From: Bugulina stolonifera
Lineage: Eukaryota > Bryozoa > Gymnolaemata > Cheilostomatida > Bugulidae
Length of the DNA stretch: 64,000 nucleotides
Direction: 5' to 3'
Assembly (NCBI GenBank): GCA_935421135.1
Contig: OW285194.1
Coordinates: 7,176,376-7,240,375, forward strand
The position numbers and the translations under genes are program-made. Within the stretch, counting starts at the first letter, position 1, and every line of letters starts with the position of its first letter. A model generated the notes under the pieces. The model was not told the origin of the DNA. It saw only the letters and a program-made list of their open reading frames with translations, and ran no database searches. This document shows positions 1 through 13,448 of this stretch, piece after piece.

Positions 1-1162
1 AGCCCACTCTTGCTTTGTTTCGAGAAGAACAGCTGAGTTCCAGAAGAGCAGCAGGATTCTATTGTGGTTTATGACCACATTATTAAAGTCTGTTATTGCA
101 ATCTGAAGATACCTCCAGATCTGTTTGGGGGCATTCAGTACAGTACAGTACAGTAGAGCGCTGCGCTGTCTTGGTCTGTGGTATTCAAATGTGTTGATCA
201 TAGTCAATTGATATGGAAATGTGCTGTGACAGCCCTAGGGCCTCGATGTATTCATTTCAGTTGAGCTAGAGCTTCCACAGCAATTGTAATAAAATCCGTA
301 ATGAAGCCTATGGTTTCCATATTGCCAACCAGGTCTACAATCTTGTTGCTGTAAATTGCTGTTCATGATTTATTACTGTGTTGTACATTTCACCAACTAG
401 GCCTATAGTTTGCAGTCAGAAACTGATGAAGTAGTAGCATAGGCTATATATATATTTGCTCTTTTTGGTTGATATGGAAGCAGATTTCTTCTTGCTCCCG
501 ATTCAGTAGCTACTAATCAATCCTCTGCTACCATAAAAACCTTTATAGGCAGAATTAACAGGCACTTGGCAAAAGAATGAGGGCTGCAGGACTGCAACAG
601 GGCAGGTATAATAATAATTCCCATGGTTCCAAACATGGCAATGGGTATTCTCCAGTGACCTGATTGATCATTCATTGATCATTAGCATTAGTTATCGGAT
701 TTACAGCAAGCATTAGTTGGAAGCAATAGCTAATAAGTAAGTTCACTAAATTTAATACCAATCAATAACAACATGAAGAAAGCATAAAGACATGATAATT
801 ATAATTAATATTAATAATTTAATACATGTGATGATGGCGAAACTTCCAATTTTGAATTTAATAAATATTTGTTCAATACATACATGTACACTATGACTAT
901 TTAGGCTTTAAGTACTATAACTACTATAGATATACTAATGAAATGTAAATAATAATTATCATACTATGATATTTTAACCAGTGAAGTTGAAATTTAAATT
1001 AATAATATTTTTAAAATATTAATAATTATAATATAATTTAATATTAATTAAATATTAATATTACATATTTTATATTATCCTATTAGGCCTACTTTTAGTG
1101 ATTCAACTGATTTCTACCTGATATTCTGATCGCTTGATTTTGAAATCCTAAATTAAAATTAA
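1..1162. other. Intergenic, AT-rich, no gene seen
   Basis: No supported gene. The stretch 780-1080 is dominated by A/T runs built from taat/atta words. No open frame with a plausible splice context was found. Confidence 0.6.
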
Positions 1163-1363
1163 TTAAATTGTACTACGCTTTTCCTTCATTTTAGAGAGTA
1201 GGTCATGAGCAGAGAAGTATTTTCTAATGATGCATGTTGGATTCACTTTAACCAACAGGAACGCTATTGCATTGCAAATAACAATACTCGCTAGCTTTGA
1301 TTTCTTGCCAGCTAAAATATCAATCACTAAATTAGGTAGCTGATGCAAGTTTTGTTCACATAT
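1163..1363 (-). CDS. Orphan terminal-exon candidate, function unknown
   Basis: On the minus strand an AG acceptor (ending at 1364) is followed by an open frame of about 66 codons to a stop at 1163-1165. The product has a mixed hydrophobic and basic composition that looks more protein-like than its surroundings: an ILAGKKSKL stretch, then a hydrophobic segment around CNAIAFLLV, then a basic C-terminus ending KMKEKRSTI. I recognise no family and found no upstream exon. It may be a terminal exon, a decayed gene or a chance frame. Confidence 0.22.
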   Translation of the reverse strand: MCEQNLHQLPNLVIDILAGKKSKLASIVICNAIAFLLVKVNPTCIIRKYFSAHDLLSKMKEKRSTI

Positions 1364-1646
1364 CTAGGTGCTATCACAAAGCATCCTAAACATCAGTCTA
1401 AAATAATTTCTATGCAATGGAAACATTATGAGTTTCACTTTGCTGGGCACAAGAGAAGACAACTCCAATTGCACTGTTAAAATGATCAAGAGAAGACAAT
1501 CACTGCAATAAAGGCTGACTCTTGGAAAACATCACAATTAGCCAATGAAAAAGTCACACATTGCGGCCTTCATCATTGATGAATCATGCTTCAATGATTA
1601 TTAACCCAATGCCTACAGTGGTAATTCTTTTAAAATAATGCACCGC

Positions 1647-1681
1647 GTTGTCATTTCAGGGGACCCCCCTGAAATGACAAC
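1647..1681. repeat. Perfect 16-bp inverted repeat (hairpin)
   Basis: GTTGTCATTTCAGGGG (1647-1662) is followed after 3 bases by its exact reverse complement (1666-1681). The arms are unusually GC-containing for this region. It may be a terminator-like or MITE-derived palindrome. No gene is adjacent. Confidence 0.85.
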
Positions 1682-2605
1682 ATAGCGTATTGACATATTT
1701 TTGCAATGCGTACTGTAGTTGTTTTTGGCCAGGGATGGGCTGGTAGTGCACATATTAAAAAAGATTAAAATGATAAAATATGATTTAATTGGTGATTAAA
1801 ATTTAAGTACCTGTGTGTTTACCATTTCTTAGTTCCTCTAGCCCACTAATTTATTTTTTAAAAAAGCATTACCATCAAATGATTATTTAACCATATAGTG
1901 TGTCAAGCCATTAACCGCTAGTATCACCATGAAGCTTAGTATTAATATGCATCCATTTAGCAAATTTATATTCTCTCTTTCACAGAAAATCACCTATAAG
2001 TACTTAATCATGAGTTATAATAGATGTGGCTTAACTTGGAACACTGGCATCTTCCACCGCAAAAAAATAAACTTTCTTGATGTGATAACAGCACTTATCT
2101 CCACATCACCCTTTAACCGATTAGTTTCTTGTTACTGTGTCATCTACATGACTATATAATAATTGGTGCACTCTAGCCATTTCAACCCCCACAAATACTT
2201 TTAATTAATTATTTTTTAGAATTAAATTAAAGATTTTCATTGAGAGAGAATCAACTGCTTTTTAAGGTATGATGTGTATAAGTCATAAGAGATGGCACTG
2301 AAAGGCAATATAAATGAAATCTCAGAAATCTCCCTAATGTAATAGTGACACAATCAGCCTTTGGTCACACAGAAAATAGTTTTAAAACGTGGCATATGAT
2401 TTATTTTGTAGCCGATGTCCACTTATAACCTAGGAAACTAAATAATAATCTGTTATACCGGATGCACATAACGTAGCGTTGAAGAAAACATGTCTCAGGT
2501 TAGTTAGTGAACTACACGTAAATACAGCCTGCAGGTCTCAATCAGGTTATAATAATGTTTGTGGTGCCAAACGCAAGTCTTGGATGTGGCTGCCAAATAG
2601 CAGAA
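1682..2605. other. Intergenic, nothing supported
   Basis: Short frames such as 1929-2159 lack splice context and family resemblance. Nothing else was seen. Confidence 0.5.
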
Positions 2606-2799
2606 CTAATCGAGGGACCACCACTCAGCTCTTAGTGCTGGATAATATAGTATTCTGATATCACGCAGAGGGAACGATTTCTTTGGGACAAAAACCTTCA
2701 GGTCATTGGCAGGACTCGGACCCATGTTCTTGCAGTTAACTTGCATCGTTGCTGCAATGCCAGAGTGACTATTACTAGATGACTCCGCCACCAAAACTT
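2606..2799 (-). CDS. Orphan terminal-exon candidate, integrin-alpha-like segment?
   Basis: On the minus strand an acceptor (ATTACAG ending at 2800) opens a frame, entered in phase 1, of about 64 codons to a stop at 2606-2608. Base composition is richer in GC than the flanks. The product contains CKNMGPSPANDLKVFVPKKS. An N-x-GPSP-A turn before a hydrophobic beta strand is typical of the integrin alpha-chain leg domains, which is the only resemblance I can offer. No transmembrane segment or GFFKR-type tail follows before the stop, so this would be a truncated or decayed copy, or an unrelated beta-sandwich exon. Upstream exons were not found. Confidence 0.28.
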
Positions 2800-3686
2800 C
2801 TGTAATGCCCTATTCGAAATACATACTGCGCAATCATCACCTTGGGTATCATGTTCCTATATTGACCAGCTGTTGCACTGCAGTAGCTACATTGTACAAG
2901 CAGAAATGAAATTCCACTTCCTGTCACGGGTGTTTATGACTCATCAGAATTATCATCGACACAATGAATGCTGTAGGCAATGAGCAACACAGGGTTGCAT
3001 TAAAACATCAATAATAATGATTGGCCATACAGCACGATTGTCTACTTATTAAGAGTTGAGTTATTTATCACATTACCAACATTATTCAACAAAAGATAGA
3101 GGTGAAGGTCATTATGTGATTGTTATTCAGCAAGAAAACTAATACTGAAGAAAATGCTAATACTAATATTAAAACTGAAGCTTTGAGGTTTTAATATGTT
3201 GGCTTTGTGCTAATGAGCTAGTAATTCAACTATAATCTGCTATTTATGAGTAAAAACTTCATAAGGCTAACGGCTGAAACACCCTAGGAATTTCTTAGCT
3301 TTAATTTTCTGCAAAACAACAGTGTAGCGACAGGACGTTCCAGAAATTGAGCAGAAATGCCCTGTTCAGTAAAAATAAAATATTTTTAATATTTTCAGTT
3401 TCACTTAATGACGACGTTGGCATGTGATTAGCCAGCATTTTTTAATTGACCTTCCTTCCGCACAAGGCCTGTAAATAGATGTGATGGACGCATGGCTAGA
3501 GCAAGCGAAGATGTGCATATAAAAAAAATAATTGTATATCATTGTACATAGAGTCAGACTAGAGATTACTTTTTTGAAAGAAAAACTGCTAGCTTACTTT
3601 GCCCAATGGGAAAGTTTCGTCACACTGACACAGCTTGCCACTACTTAGCGTAGTAGAATTATTTGTGAATATGTGTCTACCTAAAC
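2800..3686. other. Intergenic, nothing supported
   Basis: AT-rich sequence without recognisable exons or ordered repeats. Confidence 0.5.
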
Positions 3687-3927
3687 GGGAGCAGCCGCAG
3701 CCTAGTAGTATGGGCTCTGGACTTCTACATGTTTGTGGGAGTCCCAGATTCAATTCCCCCAGGAGTCATTGGTGCAGTGTTAGATAAAGCATCTAGCCAC
3801 AATTGCTCCTGTGCCTCATAGACTTTGCCATTGGTGAAGTGCCTTCTCCAGCCTAAATTAGAAAAAATGCTGTCTCCTTAAATGTTTTCTTACCTGGGAT
3901 TATTAGTAGACGAATGTAAAATTGCTA
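3687..3927 (+). mobile_element. tRNA-derived SINE, diverged copy 1
   Basis: The element starts GGGAGCAGCCGCAGCCTAGTAG, a tRNA-like head. It has an A-box relative (CAGCCTAGTAG) and a B-box relative (GATTCAATTCC near 3750). The body (TCATTGGTG...GTGTTA, GCCATTGGTGAAGTGCCTTCTCC, CCTGGGATTA) is shared with the copies at 29038 and 60361. It is more diverged than those two, and I could not define target-site duplications, so the end is approximate. Confidence 0.75.
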
Positions 3928-4439
3928 AGTTTAAGCTGATAAACACATACACGTACATTGCAGATGAGGTACACACTTGTCAAAGTTTGATGAATTCTGT
4001 AATAAGCCAAGGAATGTCAAGTCATCCTTCTAAACCAATGTCATAATATAAATTTACGTAAATCTCTTTGCAGTAGAAGATTAATCACCCATCAGCTTGT
4101 ATTATTACCTAAAGTACACTTATTAAAGTATCAGATATGGAGATTAGAAAGCCAATGACCTTATCTACAGTTTGAAAGTTATGCATGTAGCCTACACTTT
4201 GACCTACACTACATTTTACTGTGTTAGCTATGATATTGTAATGCTTTTGGCTAGTGTGTGTGTGTGTGTGTCGTCTGGGACGATCTACTTGCAAAAGTGT
4301 AGAACCTAGGAGTGGTGCTAGGCCTTCGTCATTGCATGAAATATCGGCAGGTACTAGTAGTCAATAGACTAACCAAGATGGCCCATGTAGTATCGAGTTA
4401 ATGCTAGCTTGCTATTATACTTAGAAAGAGTATGTTCAG
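3928..4439. repeat. Intergenic with short (GT)n run
   Basis: No gene. A (GT)n dinucleotide run lies at about 4253-4271. Confidence 0.6.
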
Positions 4440-4705
4440 TCCTAGTAGATTGTTGGGGCATCAACGTCGAAGACCTTATCAGCTGGAACTGCCTGTACTA
4501 CAAGAGAAGACTCTGTATAAGTAGTATAAGATCCAAGCATTAACTGAGACAATGATAGTAAAAACCATTCTTTTTATATACATGTAGTATTCTAACTTCC
4601 GGAGAATAGTTCCGGTAAAAGGCCAACGTAGCGTCGTCTGGAAATTGCACAACAAGACAGCGGCCGAAAGGCCGAGGGCCGACCCAAAATATGTCGGTCC
4701 TGACA
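4440..4705 (-). mobile_element. LTR-like repeat, reverse-oriented relative of the 16.3 kb repeat
   Basis: Read on the minus strand from 4705 it begins TGTCAGGACCGACAT and continues through a CGGCC-rich stretch to GGCCTTTTACCGGAA. This parallels TGTAAGGACC...GGCCGACC...CCCTTTTACCGGAA at 16362-16495 on the plus strand. The shared order of motifs and the TG start suggest a solo long terminal repeat. The far end is not defined and no target duplication was identified. Confidence 0.4.
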
Positions 4706-7700
4706 AAAGTTGCTTAAAATCATGAGATTCATGTGTAAAATTAATTACAGCTATTTCTGAGAGGTCGGCCCTCTTTACATCTGTATAAAAAGGGTATAAA
4801 TAAATGCTCAGTAATTATAACCATATAGTCAAACATGCATAACAATAGTGGTATGTGATTAATGTAGGTAAGTACAAGAGGATATGGACATAGATGAGTT
4901 GAGCAATGACAACTACAGGCACTTAAGGTACAATAATGTCCATCAGGCGAGCTGAAGCCATAAAAACAAATGTCCTGACCATTATCATAATATTTCAAAT
5001 CATATTCATATGCTTTTTGTTGCAAGAAAATTGGAAATATATTATATTACAATGTACATGTACATGTATATATAAAGCAGTTGTAAAGCTTGTTAAATGC
5101 ACTCTACAAAGTTTAGTAATACACGCCTTTGTGTTATTCTTCAATCAAGACAGAAGTTTGACTGAAGTATAGGAAGAAAGAAGCTAAATACAGCATGTGC
5201 ATGTAAAAAGTAATGTAAATAGCTTGCCGAGTTGGTCAATATGTAGCAATTTACTCCATGTAACAATGAAATCACTGTGCAGGCGTTCTATTTGGCTACA
5301 CTACCAGCACCCCACAGCAAAATATTTATTCTTTGCTATGACTGGGCTTCCATCTATGTTTCGTTGCACCTACCTGAGTTGGTGTTATAATGAGACACTT
5401 TATGTTCACTTAGCTCTCTATTATCACCTTTCAAACTTTGTTTTTTAGACTGTTTTAAGCAACACTGGCAAAGTTACTGCTGCCAATCTAGTTACACATT
5501 CCATAGCAAAAAAATGTAATGACAAATACCAACCCTGAACCTTACCTGCATAGCCCAATGCTGGTAGCAATTAATACATTAATTCTTCTAATATAAATAA
5601 TATTTAATGAAGTATTATATTTAATATTGATCTGCCATGCCTGTCTATTCCAACCTGTTTCTAGCGAGGGAGTGGGGTGCAGACAACTCAAATATTGATA
5701 TAATGATATGCATGCATCTTATCATAATAATAATTATAAGTATGAACTACATGATTGTATAAGTTTAGTGATTGACAGCAATAACTGTTTCCCTTTAAGC
5801 ATGGAACTACAATTCCATACACATGTACATTGTACACAGAGCATACTAATGTACAGCATTGATAAAAACACAATAATGGAAATCACGTCATTACTTGTTT
5901 ATGTAACATAATTACGAGGCATCATGGCATGCATTTACCTTTCAGTGAATTTACAATCCGACAATGGAATTGTATGATGGAGCTGCAGTCTATGAAATTA
6001 TCAGTGTTTAGATGAAATGCTGCATAACAAGTGTATGTTATTATGGTATACAATGTTTTCGTAAACTTAGAAGTTGTCTGCACATAATTGCATTATATTG
6101 CACTGCCAATGACAAATAGCAGCTGGATTACCTACAAAAAGGCTGAAAATCATCAGAATGCAACCTACATAGTTATTGAACCACATTTTTGGTAAATTCC
6201 AATGGCCCCAAACATGGTGTCCTGCACATAATACAATGTATTGTGTTAAGAGTCTCAATGAGAACATAACTCCCAATTATCTGATGAGAGCAACTCATAT
6301 GACTTGTATACTGAGAGGCCTATCAATAAAAGTTTAATTTAATTCGGCACGAATAGGCAGTCTTGTGTTTAAATATCACCCTTCAGGGGAAGACAATCAC
6401 TGTGACGAAACCATCTAGTTGCGAAAATACCTACTATACAATAAGTGACGCACATCATACGGTGTAGATCAGTGAGCCGGACGTATATACATGTAGCTTT
6501 CAAATTTAGCTTAACAAAATACGGCATAGAACAGTTACTGCTGCATGTTTTCAAGTGGTGGGCTGATGCTGTTAACAAAAATTTTTTATACCACAAGAGT
6601 GTTGCATGGACAATTTTTGTTAGAATCGTCTGTCCATGTATCAAAGAGAGCGGACAACTACTAGAGTTGTACTAGTGCTACAATTATATGATGGTACCAT
6701 GCTTAATATGAAACGATAGATGTCGCTTGCCAAATACAAGTATGTACACTGTTCAGGTACATACATGTACATGACTGTACATATACACGTATCTTACAGT
6801 ATGTACAAATGCACATTTACTATCGTGTAAGATGAACGCGGGACAAAATGTATCTACGATGTAGTTACTGTAGTACCTGTAGTATAATGGCCAGTTGTGT
6901 TGGCACAACAGAAAGTAATCAACCTATCAACATTGTGTCTGCTACATGTGCTACGGCTACACTTTACATGTACTGCGGCTACATTGTACATGTACGTGTA
7001 CTACTGCAACTGTACATGTACTACTACACTGCCATTGTACACACTGGAAGTAAGCAAAACAATACATGCGTGTCTAAGTAATAATTGTGTCAAAGTACGT
7101 AGTAAATAGATTAAATTGCTGTTTGCAGTGAAAAGATGCAGCAAAAGTTAAAAGCTTGAGCAACTAACCATTAAAATTCTACAGTCATGACCAGAAGTTT
7201 GAGACCAAAAGTGCAACGTACTGTCTAGTTGGCAAATCATATAAAGTGCACGAGTTATATATTAATATGAAACAATTTTCTGCACAAAACTCTATGATTA
7301 GAGCAAGAAAGAAATGCAAAACAATGTAATTGTTTGCCATTGTGTGAGACTGTCAACATTTAGTATGTCCATCACAGCAATCAATTACTGTTCTCAGGTG
7401 TCTTGGCATATTTTCTATTAGGTTCCTGCAGTGCATCTGACTAACTTAGATGAGCGAAGCAATTTGTAAACATGTAGCTTCGAAGTAGCTTAAAAACAAA
7501 CATCCAGTGCTGTCACGAGGAATGAATGGATGCGCTTCACAGAATAATAGTAAATATAAACGTGGTAACTCGAAACTGTGATACGCTGCCCTAATAACTG
7601 ACAGCATTAATGTTACATCAGCACAATCCTGCATGTACTACACTGTATGTGTTAGTTAGGTTGCGACGACATAACATGCATGTATAGTATACATGTATAG

Positions 7701-9399
7701 GAACAACAGTTAATTCATTTTTGGAGTTGTGAATGCCCGTACATAGCATAATATTGACTTCAATTTTCACTTGAGTTTTGTACCCCTAGAGGAACTATAT
7801 TTTCATGAGAATGCAACTCTAAGCTAATATATGTTGCCAAATTACAACCCTCTAAGTCTACTGTACATACTGTTTTAGCAGTACATAACATATTATGTGT
7901 AAAATAATTGTACATCATGTAGATCTACTGAGTGCAAATACAGTGTGCATGAACACATGCATGTATGTGTATTATAGTACATGTACATGTTGTACACCTA
8001 TAATACATGATTGTATATATGTGTATACATGCATAGGTGTGTATATACATGTACAATGTCATGACGTAATGGCCCCAATAGTCATCCCTACTTATCAATC
8101 GTCAGCCATGTTAATTCCCTCAAGGGAAATAAATTGGTGTATCAATTATCCTTATTATTATGGATTATAATTATAACCCATTTTATCTGCGGTTTTACTA
8201 CACTACGGGCGGGGGTTTGCTAAGGTCCGGTGATGGTAACTCAGATTGAATTAAAATTTAATGAAAATAATTCATTTAAACTAAATTCCGCCAATAGCAA
8301 TATATTTATGTACATGCACATGTAATTTGGACTCACCTAGTCACAAATAATGCCATTGCTGAAGACAAACCGACAAATAATAATTGTTTGTAAACAATTA
8401 TTTTCTCATTGCACCAGCTGTCGGAATAGTAAATATTACAGGAGACTGACTAAAGTGTGGTGTTGTGTGGTATGGTGGCAGTGATTTACGGAATGATCAA
8501 TAAATTATTAGGAAAGCAACAAGCTGTGTCTGTTTGTTATAGATCCATAGCTACCAAGTGCCACAATTGAAATGAAATCAAAGTAAGCCAGATAAAGGCA
8601 GAAGTAATAAATTAGTGGCTACTGATTTATGGACTATTCTAAGTTAGCATAAATAATGTTTCAGGCTGATTTATTAAACACCTGAAATGCAAACCTTGGA
8701 GCCCAAAGTGAAATTTTGCAATCTTAAGCCTGTTATACCTAGCATTATCGACCACATCACTTCCACTGTCAACAAGAGAAGGGCATCACATGACTATGGA
8801 TAAGTAGCTAAAGTTTCTAACATGTTTAATTGGATGTATAATACTGGTTTAATCTCTAAACTACTACATGTACAATTGCAGATGTAGATGCTCAGGGTTG
8901 GAACAACCAGAAGGGGGGCATTTGCCACCCCAGATATCTGTTCACAAAACAACAATATTTGTTGGTGTTGATTCTTAAAATTGATCTTTGTATACATTGA
9001 TCACAAATGTATGATCATCGTTATAATCTGAGAGACAGTATAAGCGGCCTGTGATCCCGTCTATTTGACTGGAATTTGATGGAGAACATATTAAAATACT
9101 TTTTTCCTCTTCAACCAGAAATAGTTGTTACAGCCCTGTAGATGTAGATGTAGATGTTATACTACGTCCAAAGCAGTAGATTTCTGATTCTGGATAAATG
9201 AAGTTATGGAAATTTACAGGTCACTTTATGTAATAGAGAAGTGCATCAAAGAGAAAGACCTAAGGGGATAGGAATTAGGTAACGAATAAAGCTGGAAACT
9301 ATTTACGCAGTTTCAAGATGAAAGGATTAAAGCCATACTTCAAAGGGTACATGTTAAGATTAAAAATATTGCTGATAAATAATATTATTATAAATCTAA
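4706..9399. other. Intergenic, rich in ACATGT-type palindromes; no gene seen
   Basis: The open frames in this 4.7 kb are short, overlap on both strands and translate to low-complexity Tyr/Cys/His/Met-rich strings created by tacatgta words (for example 6848-7109 and 7895-8170). No exon with credible splice sites and family resemblance was found. The palindromic word TACATGTA is dense at 5050, 6760, 7000 and 7980-8050. Confidence 0.5.
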
Positions 9400-10600
9400 T
9401 CACACCAAAGGATATTAACAACAAACATGACAAACATGACAAACATTAAACGACAAGACTTACATTGTAAAACATTTGCTAGGACTTTGCACAAAAACGT
9501 TCATTTCACTTTCAACAATAACGTATGCAGACAGAATGATGGTGTCCTTATGGGTTCCCCTTTTGGACCGGTAATCGTGGTATTTTTGTATGACAGAAGT
9601 AAAAAATGAACTACTTCTACGGATGGAAAAACATATGCTACCATGGTAGATGTATGTTAGACTAGACAATAACAGCAATAAATCCAGAACACATAGACTG
9701 TTGTCTGAATATTCTACCCACATTCTGCACCTAAATAATATTTACACATGAACTAGAAACTGACAGCAAGCTACAACTTTTAGACATTCAAATAACCCAA
9801 GCATAAGAGGATTAGAAACAACTGTATATAGAAAAGCTACAAACACCGAAACATAATTATGCAATGGAATGCATTTGCACCTTCTAGATAAAAAATAGCT
9901 ATGTTGAAAACATTTATACACAGAGCAATGACTACTGTCTCAATCACAAACACCGTAAGAATGAACTTGAACATACAAAGCATTTTTGAAAATAAACACA
10001 AATACCCAAGAAACATCATAAAAAAGCAATTGAATAAGACGTATAACTAGGAATTAGTAATAACAATCAGCAACCTGATGACAAAACACCTATAGTGATA
10101 TTAAACCGAACATTTAAAGGAGATAAAGGACACAACATACTGAAAGCATTGAATAGACACTGAAGAGAAATACTCAAAAACAAAATAAACACACGAATAA
10201 TGTGCGCAGGCAATAAGTTATGTGAATTTTTCAAAATAAAAGATAAAACAAGTAAACAACATGATAATTATATTATTTACAGAATTACTTGCTCAGATTT
10301 TGATTGTAGAAAATAATAGACATGTATTTGGAGAAACAGCAAGAGACTTGGAAGAACACAAAAGTATAAAATCAGGACAATCAGCAGTGGCACAACATAG
10401 CATCCAAGAAAGACATGGAAACATCACGGAAGAAAATATAGCGATACTTTCTAGGCACGAGCAGATCTAAGAACAACATTTGAAGGAAAATACTAGAAGC
10501 ACAAAATATCAGACATCACAAACCAAATTAAACATAAAGGGACAATCTTCTCCACTTAAACTTTATTACCACTAAGCAACTGCTCACATAGATCTTCTAC
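9400..10600 (+). pseudogene. Degraded Penelope-like retroelement (RT palm/thumb plus GIY-YIG remnant)
   Basis: A broken plus-strand coding region. The frame at 9427-9609 contains FTFNNNVCRQNDGVLMGSPF, matching the conserved 'QxDGVAMGSPLGP' reverse transcriptase motif of Penelope-like and related elements. Further on, in shifted frames, come a FTHELE...LQLLDIQIT segment, a W-FAPSR segment and an IFENKHKYP segment. These occur in the order expected of the region following the palm. The frame at 10261-10470 carries GETARDLEEHK and SAVAQHSIQERH, the GIY-YIG endonuclease signature of the element's C-terminus. Several stops and frameshifts (for example near 9607, 9750 and 10468) show that it is dead. 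I describe it only as a broken element. Confidence 0.75.
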
Positions 10601-12858
10601 ACATGACTATATGTATATATATTACCAATGTTTTCAATCTTAACCACTGAAGACTACAAAGTTTAGCTTAAATCCTCTGACCTAGTAATTCTATTGTGTA
10701 AATTGTTTCCAGCTAATCCATTCTCTTGGCTTTTTCTCTTTGATGCACTTATCAATTGTATAAAGTAACCCTTAATTTTCCAAAACTTCATTTACCCTTC
10801 TTCTACATTTCACCACTATACATGCTCGGCCTGTTCTTTTGACCATAGAGAGACACCTTTGGAGTAGCTTAGTTGCACCATTTCATTTAATCCTACTGTT
10901 ATCACGCTATTGTTATCCTAATGTCATAGTTTAACCTAAGTAAAAGTTTTTTAGTTTTGAAGTACGTATGTATATAATTCCCTGCAATAAATCTGTATTT
11001 AAAGTAGATGCGCCAAAATGACATCAATGATTTATTTATGGTTTTCCTACTGTATTACCTGTCCAAATGAGAATCTAGGCTTATGCAATAGTGAACAGAT
11101 AAAAAATATATACACTAATGCTGTTCTTTGTTTGAGAAAAAATATTTCACTGACCACATAAAAGGTTTAAAAGATTATAGAGATCTAATTTTTATAGCTG
11201 AAAGTAACTGTCTACTATGTCTGTCATTGACCCCATAGGAGCTGTCTTACTTGAGTAATTATCCTTCAGTTGTGCCAGCCCTCACTTGGACTTAACAGTT
11301 TATGTGTACAGGCAATCTGTGTTATGCCAAACAGGGGAAGCTACACAGCTAAGGCAGGTACAAGATGCAGCTCCAGCTGTCAGCTCCCTCTGGCTGTAGA
11401 ACCCAGGTAAATCTGCAGATTAGTTTAAAATCATCCCAGCAACACTACTCCAGATAAATATTGGGTATCATTGATAAATGCACAAGTATGTGGGGCATGA
11501 CTGTAAATAGGAAAAAACTGGCTGAGCTCCTGATGCGTTTAGCCTCATATACATTGTAGTAAAACGTTCTGCTTGACAGAATATAACCTTCACCCTACGT
11601 TAGCAATAGTCAAGCCTGACATGGCACATGACTCTTGAAGACAATTCAATATCCCCAAAGCATGCACAATCATGTACATGAACATACATGTAAAACAATT
11701 ATGGAACACCAATTAAAACTGTAACAGAAATGAGCAGTCATTGAATTAAAAACTAGCTGACAGATTTTGTATGTAGTTAGCAATGGCATGCTTCAATGGC
11801 TGTCACTGTCAAACATTATTCGCCTAAGTAATGTAGTAATAGAGCAGTACATGTGGGATTATATGCAATATTACATAAGCATAGCATGTTATACAAATGG
11901 TTTTTGCCATAGTGTTCAGTAGTTACGTGTTTTTCATCACCTCGTATCCACCTGCATGTGCATGGCTCCCAACTGGGAGTCACCTTGGCCAATTCACAGA
12001 AATTTTCAGTGAGATTGCGCTAAAGTACTTCTACACCAATGGTACATATGTAAATGCTCGTCTGCAGTTGATACAGTTCTACTCTTACACAGTGTAGGAG
12101 TAGTAAAGATAATACATGTACAAGGTACCCATAGGGACTGAAGCATAAAAAAGCTAAAATGAATGACAGCTAATAGTGCTGTAGTAGTGGTTGTAACCGC
12201 AAGTAGTGGCTCCCTATTGTGTCTCTATCCTATGACATAATAATCATGCATGGGCAAAGATACCAAGTGTAAAATTCTAAATGACTAATAACCTCAATAT
12301 AATATTGTTATATCTCTGTCAACTGGCCTCCTTGAGCACATTAGAAAGAAGTATCATTAGCTAAAGAGGTGTATGATGGTTGAATTACAATTTACGCAAT
12401 AAATCACTTAATATAGGCACGATTGAAGAATATTACATTAAACACTGTCATTCTTCCATAAGACAACGATGCTGGCAGTTAGGCTCACTGGGCTTATTAG
12501 ATCTTACTTGACGGTTTCAGGTATGTTTTATCTATGCTGTCAGGAGGGAATAATTACAATCAGTATAAACATCTCATATACATGTACATGTAGCTATAAA
12601 TAAATATTTAATTTTATATCGTCGGGTAAAATGCTCTATAGGACGTGGTATTGTCCTAGAGCTATTATAAACTATTATAACGTAGGTGGAATTGACGATT
12701 TTTAATTTATTTGATTTATTTCATTACTACGTAGTTTCATACTTCAAGTACTTACCAGGTAAAATAAATCATGCATTACGTACAACTTGATGTGAAGATT
12801 TTTTAAAAAAAAGACATTACTGTTTGCATTGTGTTAAGGATGACGTAAAGTTATAAAG
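10600..12858. other. Intergenic, no supported gene
   Basis: The frame 11897-12097 starts with a signal-peptide-like hydrophobic run, but it has no neighbouring splice-compatible exon or recognisable domain. Nothing else is supportable. Confidence 0.45.
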
Positions 12859-13306
12859 TTATGTAATCTGCCCTAGCAGGTGTTTTCGGGCTTGCCTACA
12901 AGTGGATACAAGTTCGTTTCTGTTGTTTAATGTAGCCATTTTTGGTCTATAGATAATGTAGAATTTTTCCCATAAGCATAAATTGCAACGTTTGCTGTTG
13001 GTGTTGAATGCAATGGCGTGCTTGAGTATGGTCCATTTAATTTCGTATGCTATACTTTTGTCTTTTAATGCCCAGATATGTTTACTTAATTCCGTGCTAT
13101 TTCTCTTGTTTGTGTCGTTAAACGATGTTTTGTGGTTTCTGTACCGAGTTTTGAAAGTATTTTCAGTAAGTCCTACATAATATGTTTGTGGCAGTTGTAA
13201 TTTGTTTTTGGTGGTGATTGTAGCATGGTATATGATGCAGTTTTTCAGGCATTCATTGTCCATTGGGCAGCTTGTAGGTTCTCTGCAGTTACATATACAG
13301 TCATGT
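12859..13306 (-). mobile_element. Penelope-like element 3' end: GIY-YIG endonuclease domain
   Basis: An uninterrupted minus-strand frame encodes the C-terminal endonuclease of a Penelope-like element. It starts with a cysteine pattern (CNCREPTSCPMDNEC) and then IIYHATIT and YYVGLTENTFKTRYRNH, the GIY-YIG core. Next come NSTELSKHIWALKD, W-I-L, the RCNLCLWEKF cysteine motif, and finally MATLNNRNELVSTCR before the stop at 12859-12861. These are the conserved elements of the family in order. The reverse transcriptase part expected upstream (above 13310) is absent, so the copy is 5'-truncated. It is much better preserved than, and opposite in orientation to, the copy at 9.4-10.6 kb. It lies just before exon 2 of the small secreted gene at 13449. 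Confidence 0.85.
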
Positions 13307-13448
13307 ACATGTACATGTAGCTATATATTTCATTTCATAACTTGTCATGCTATCGCTTCCCAAGTACATGTATTGTTAGACTTTGTTATTGCATAGAAAA
13401 ATACCCAGACACCAGAGCAGCGTGCTATACACTGGTTGTTTATTCTAG

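Noticed and set aside
11897..12097. 66-codon frame with a signal-peptide-like start
   Set aside because: No cysteine pattern, domain, splice partner or promoter; may be chance hydrophobicity.
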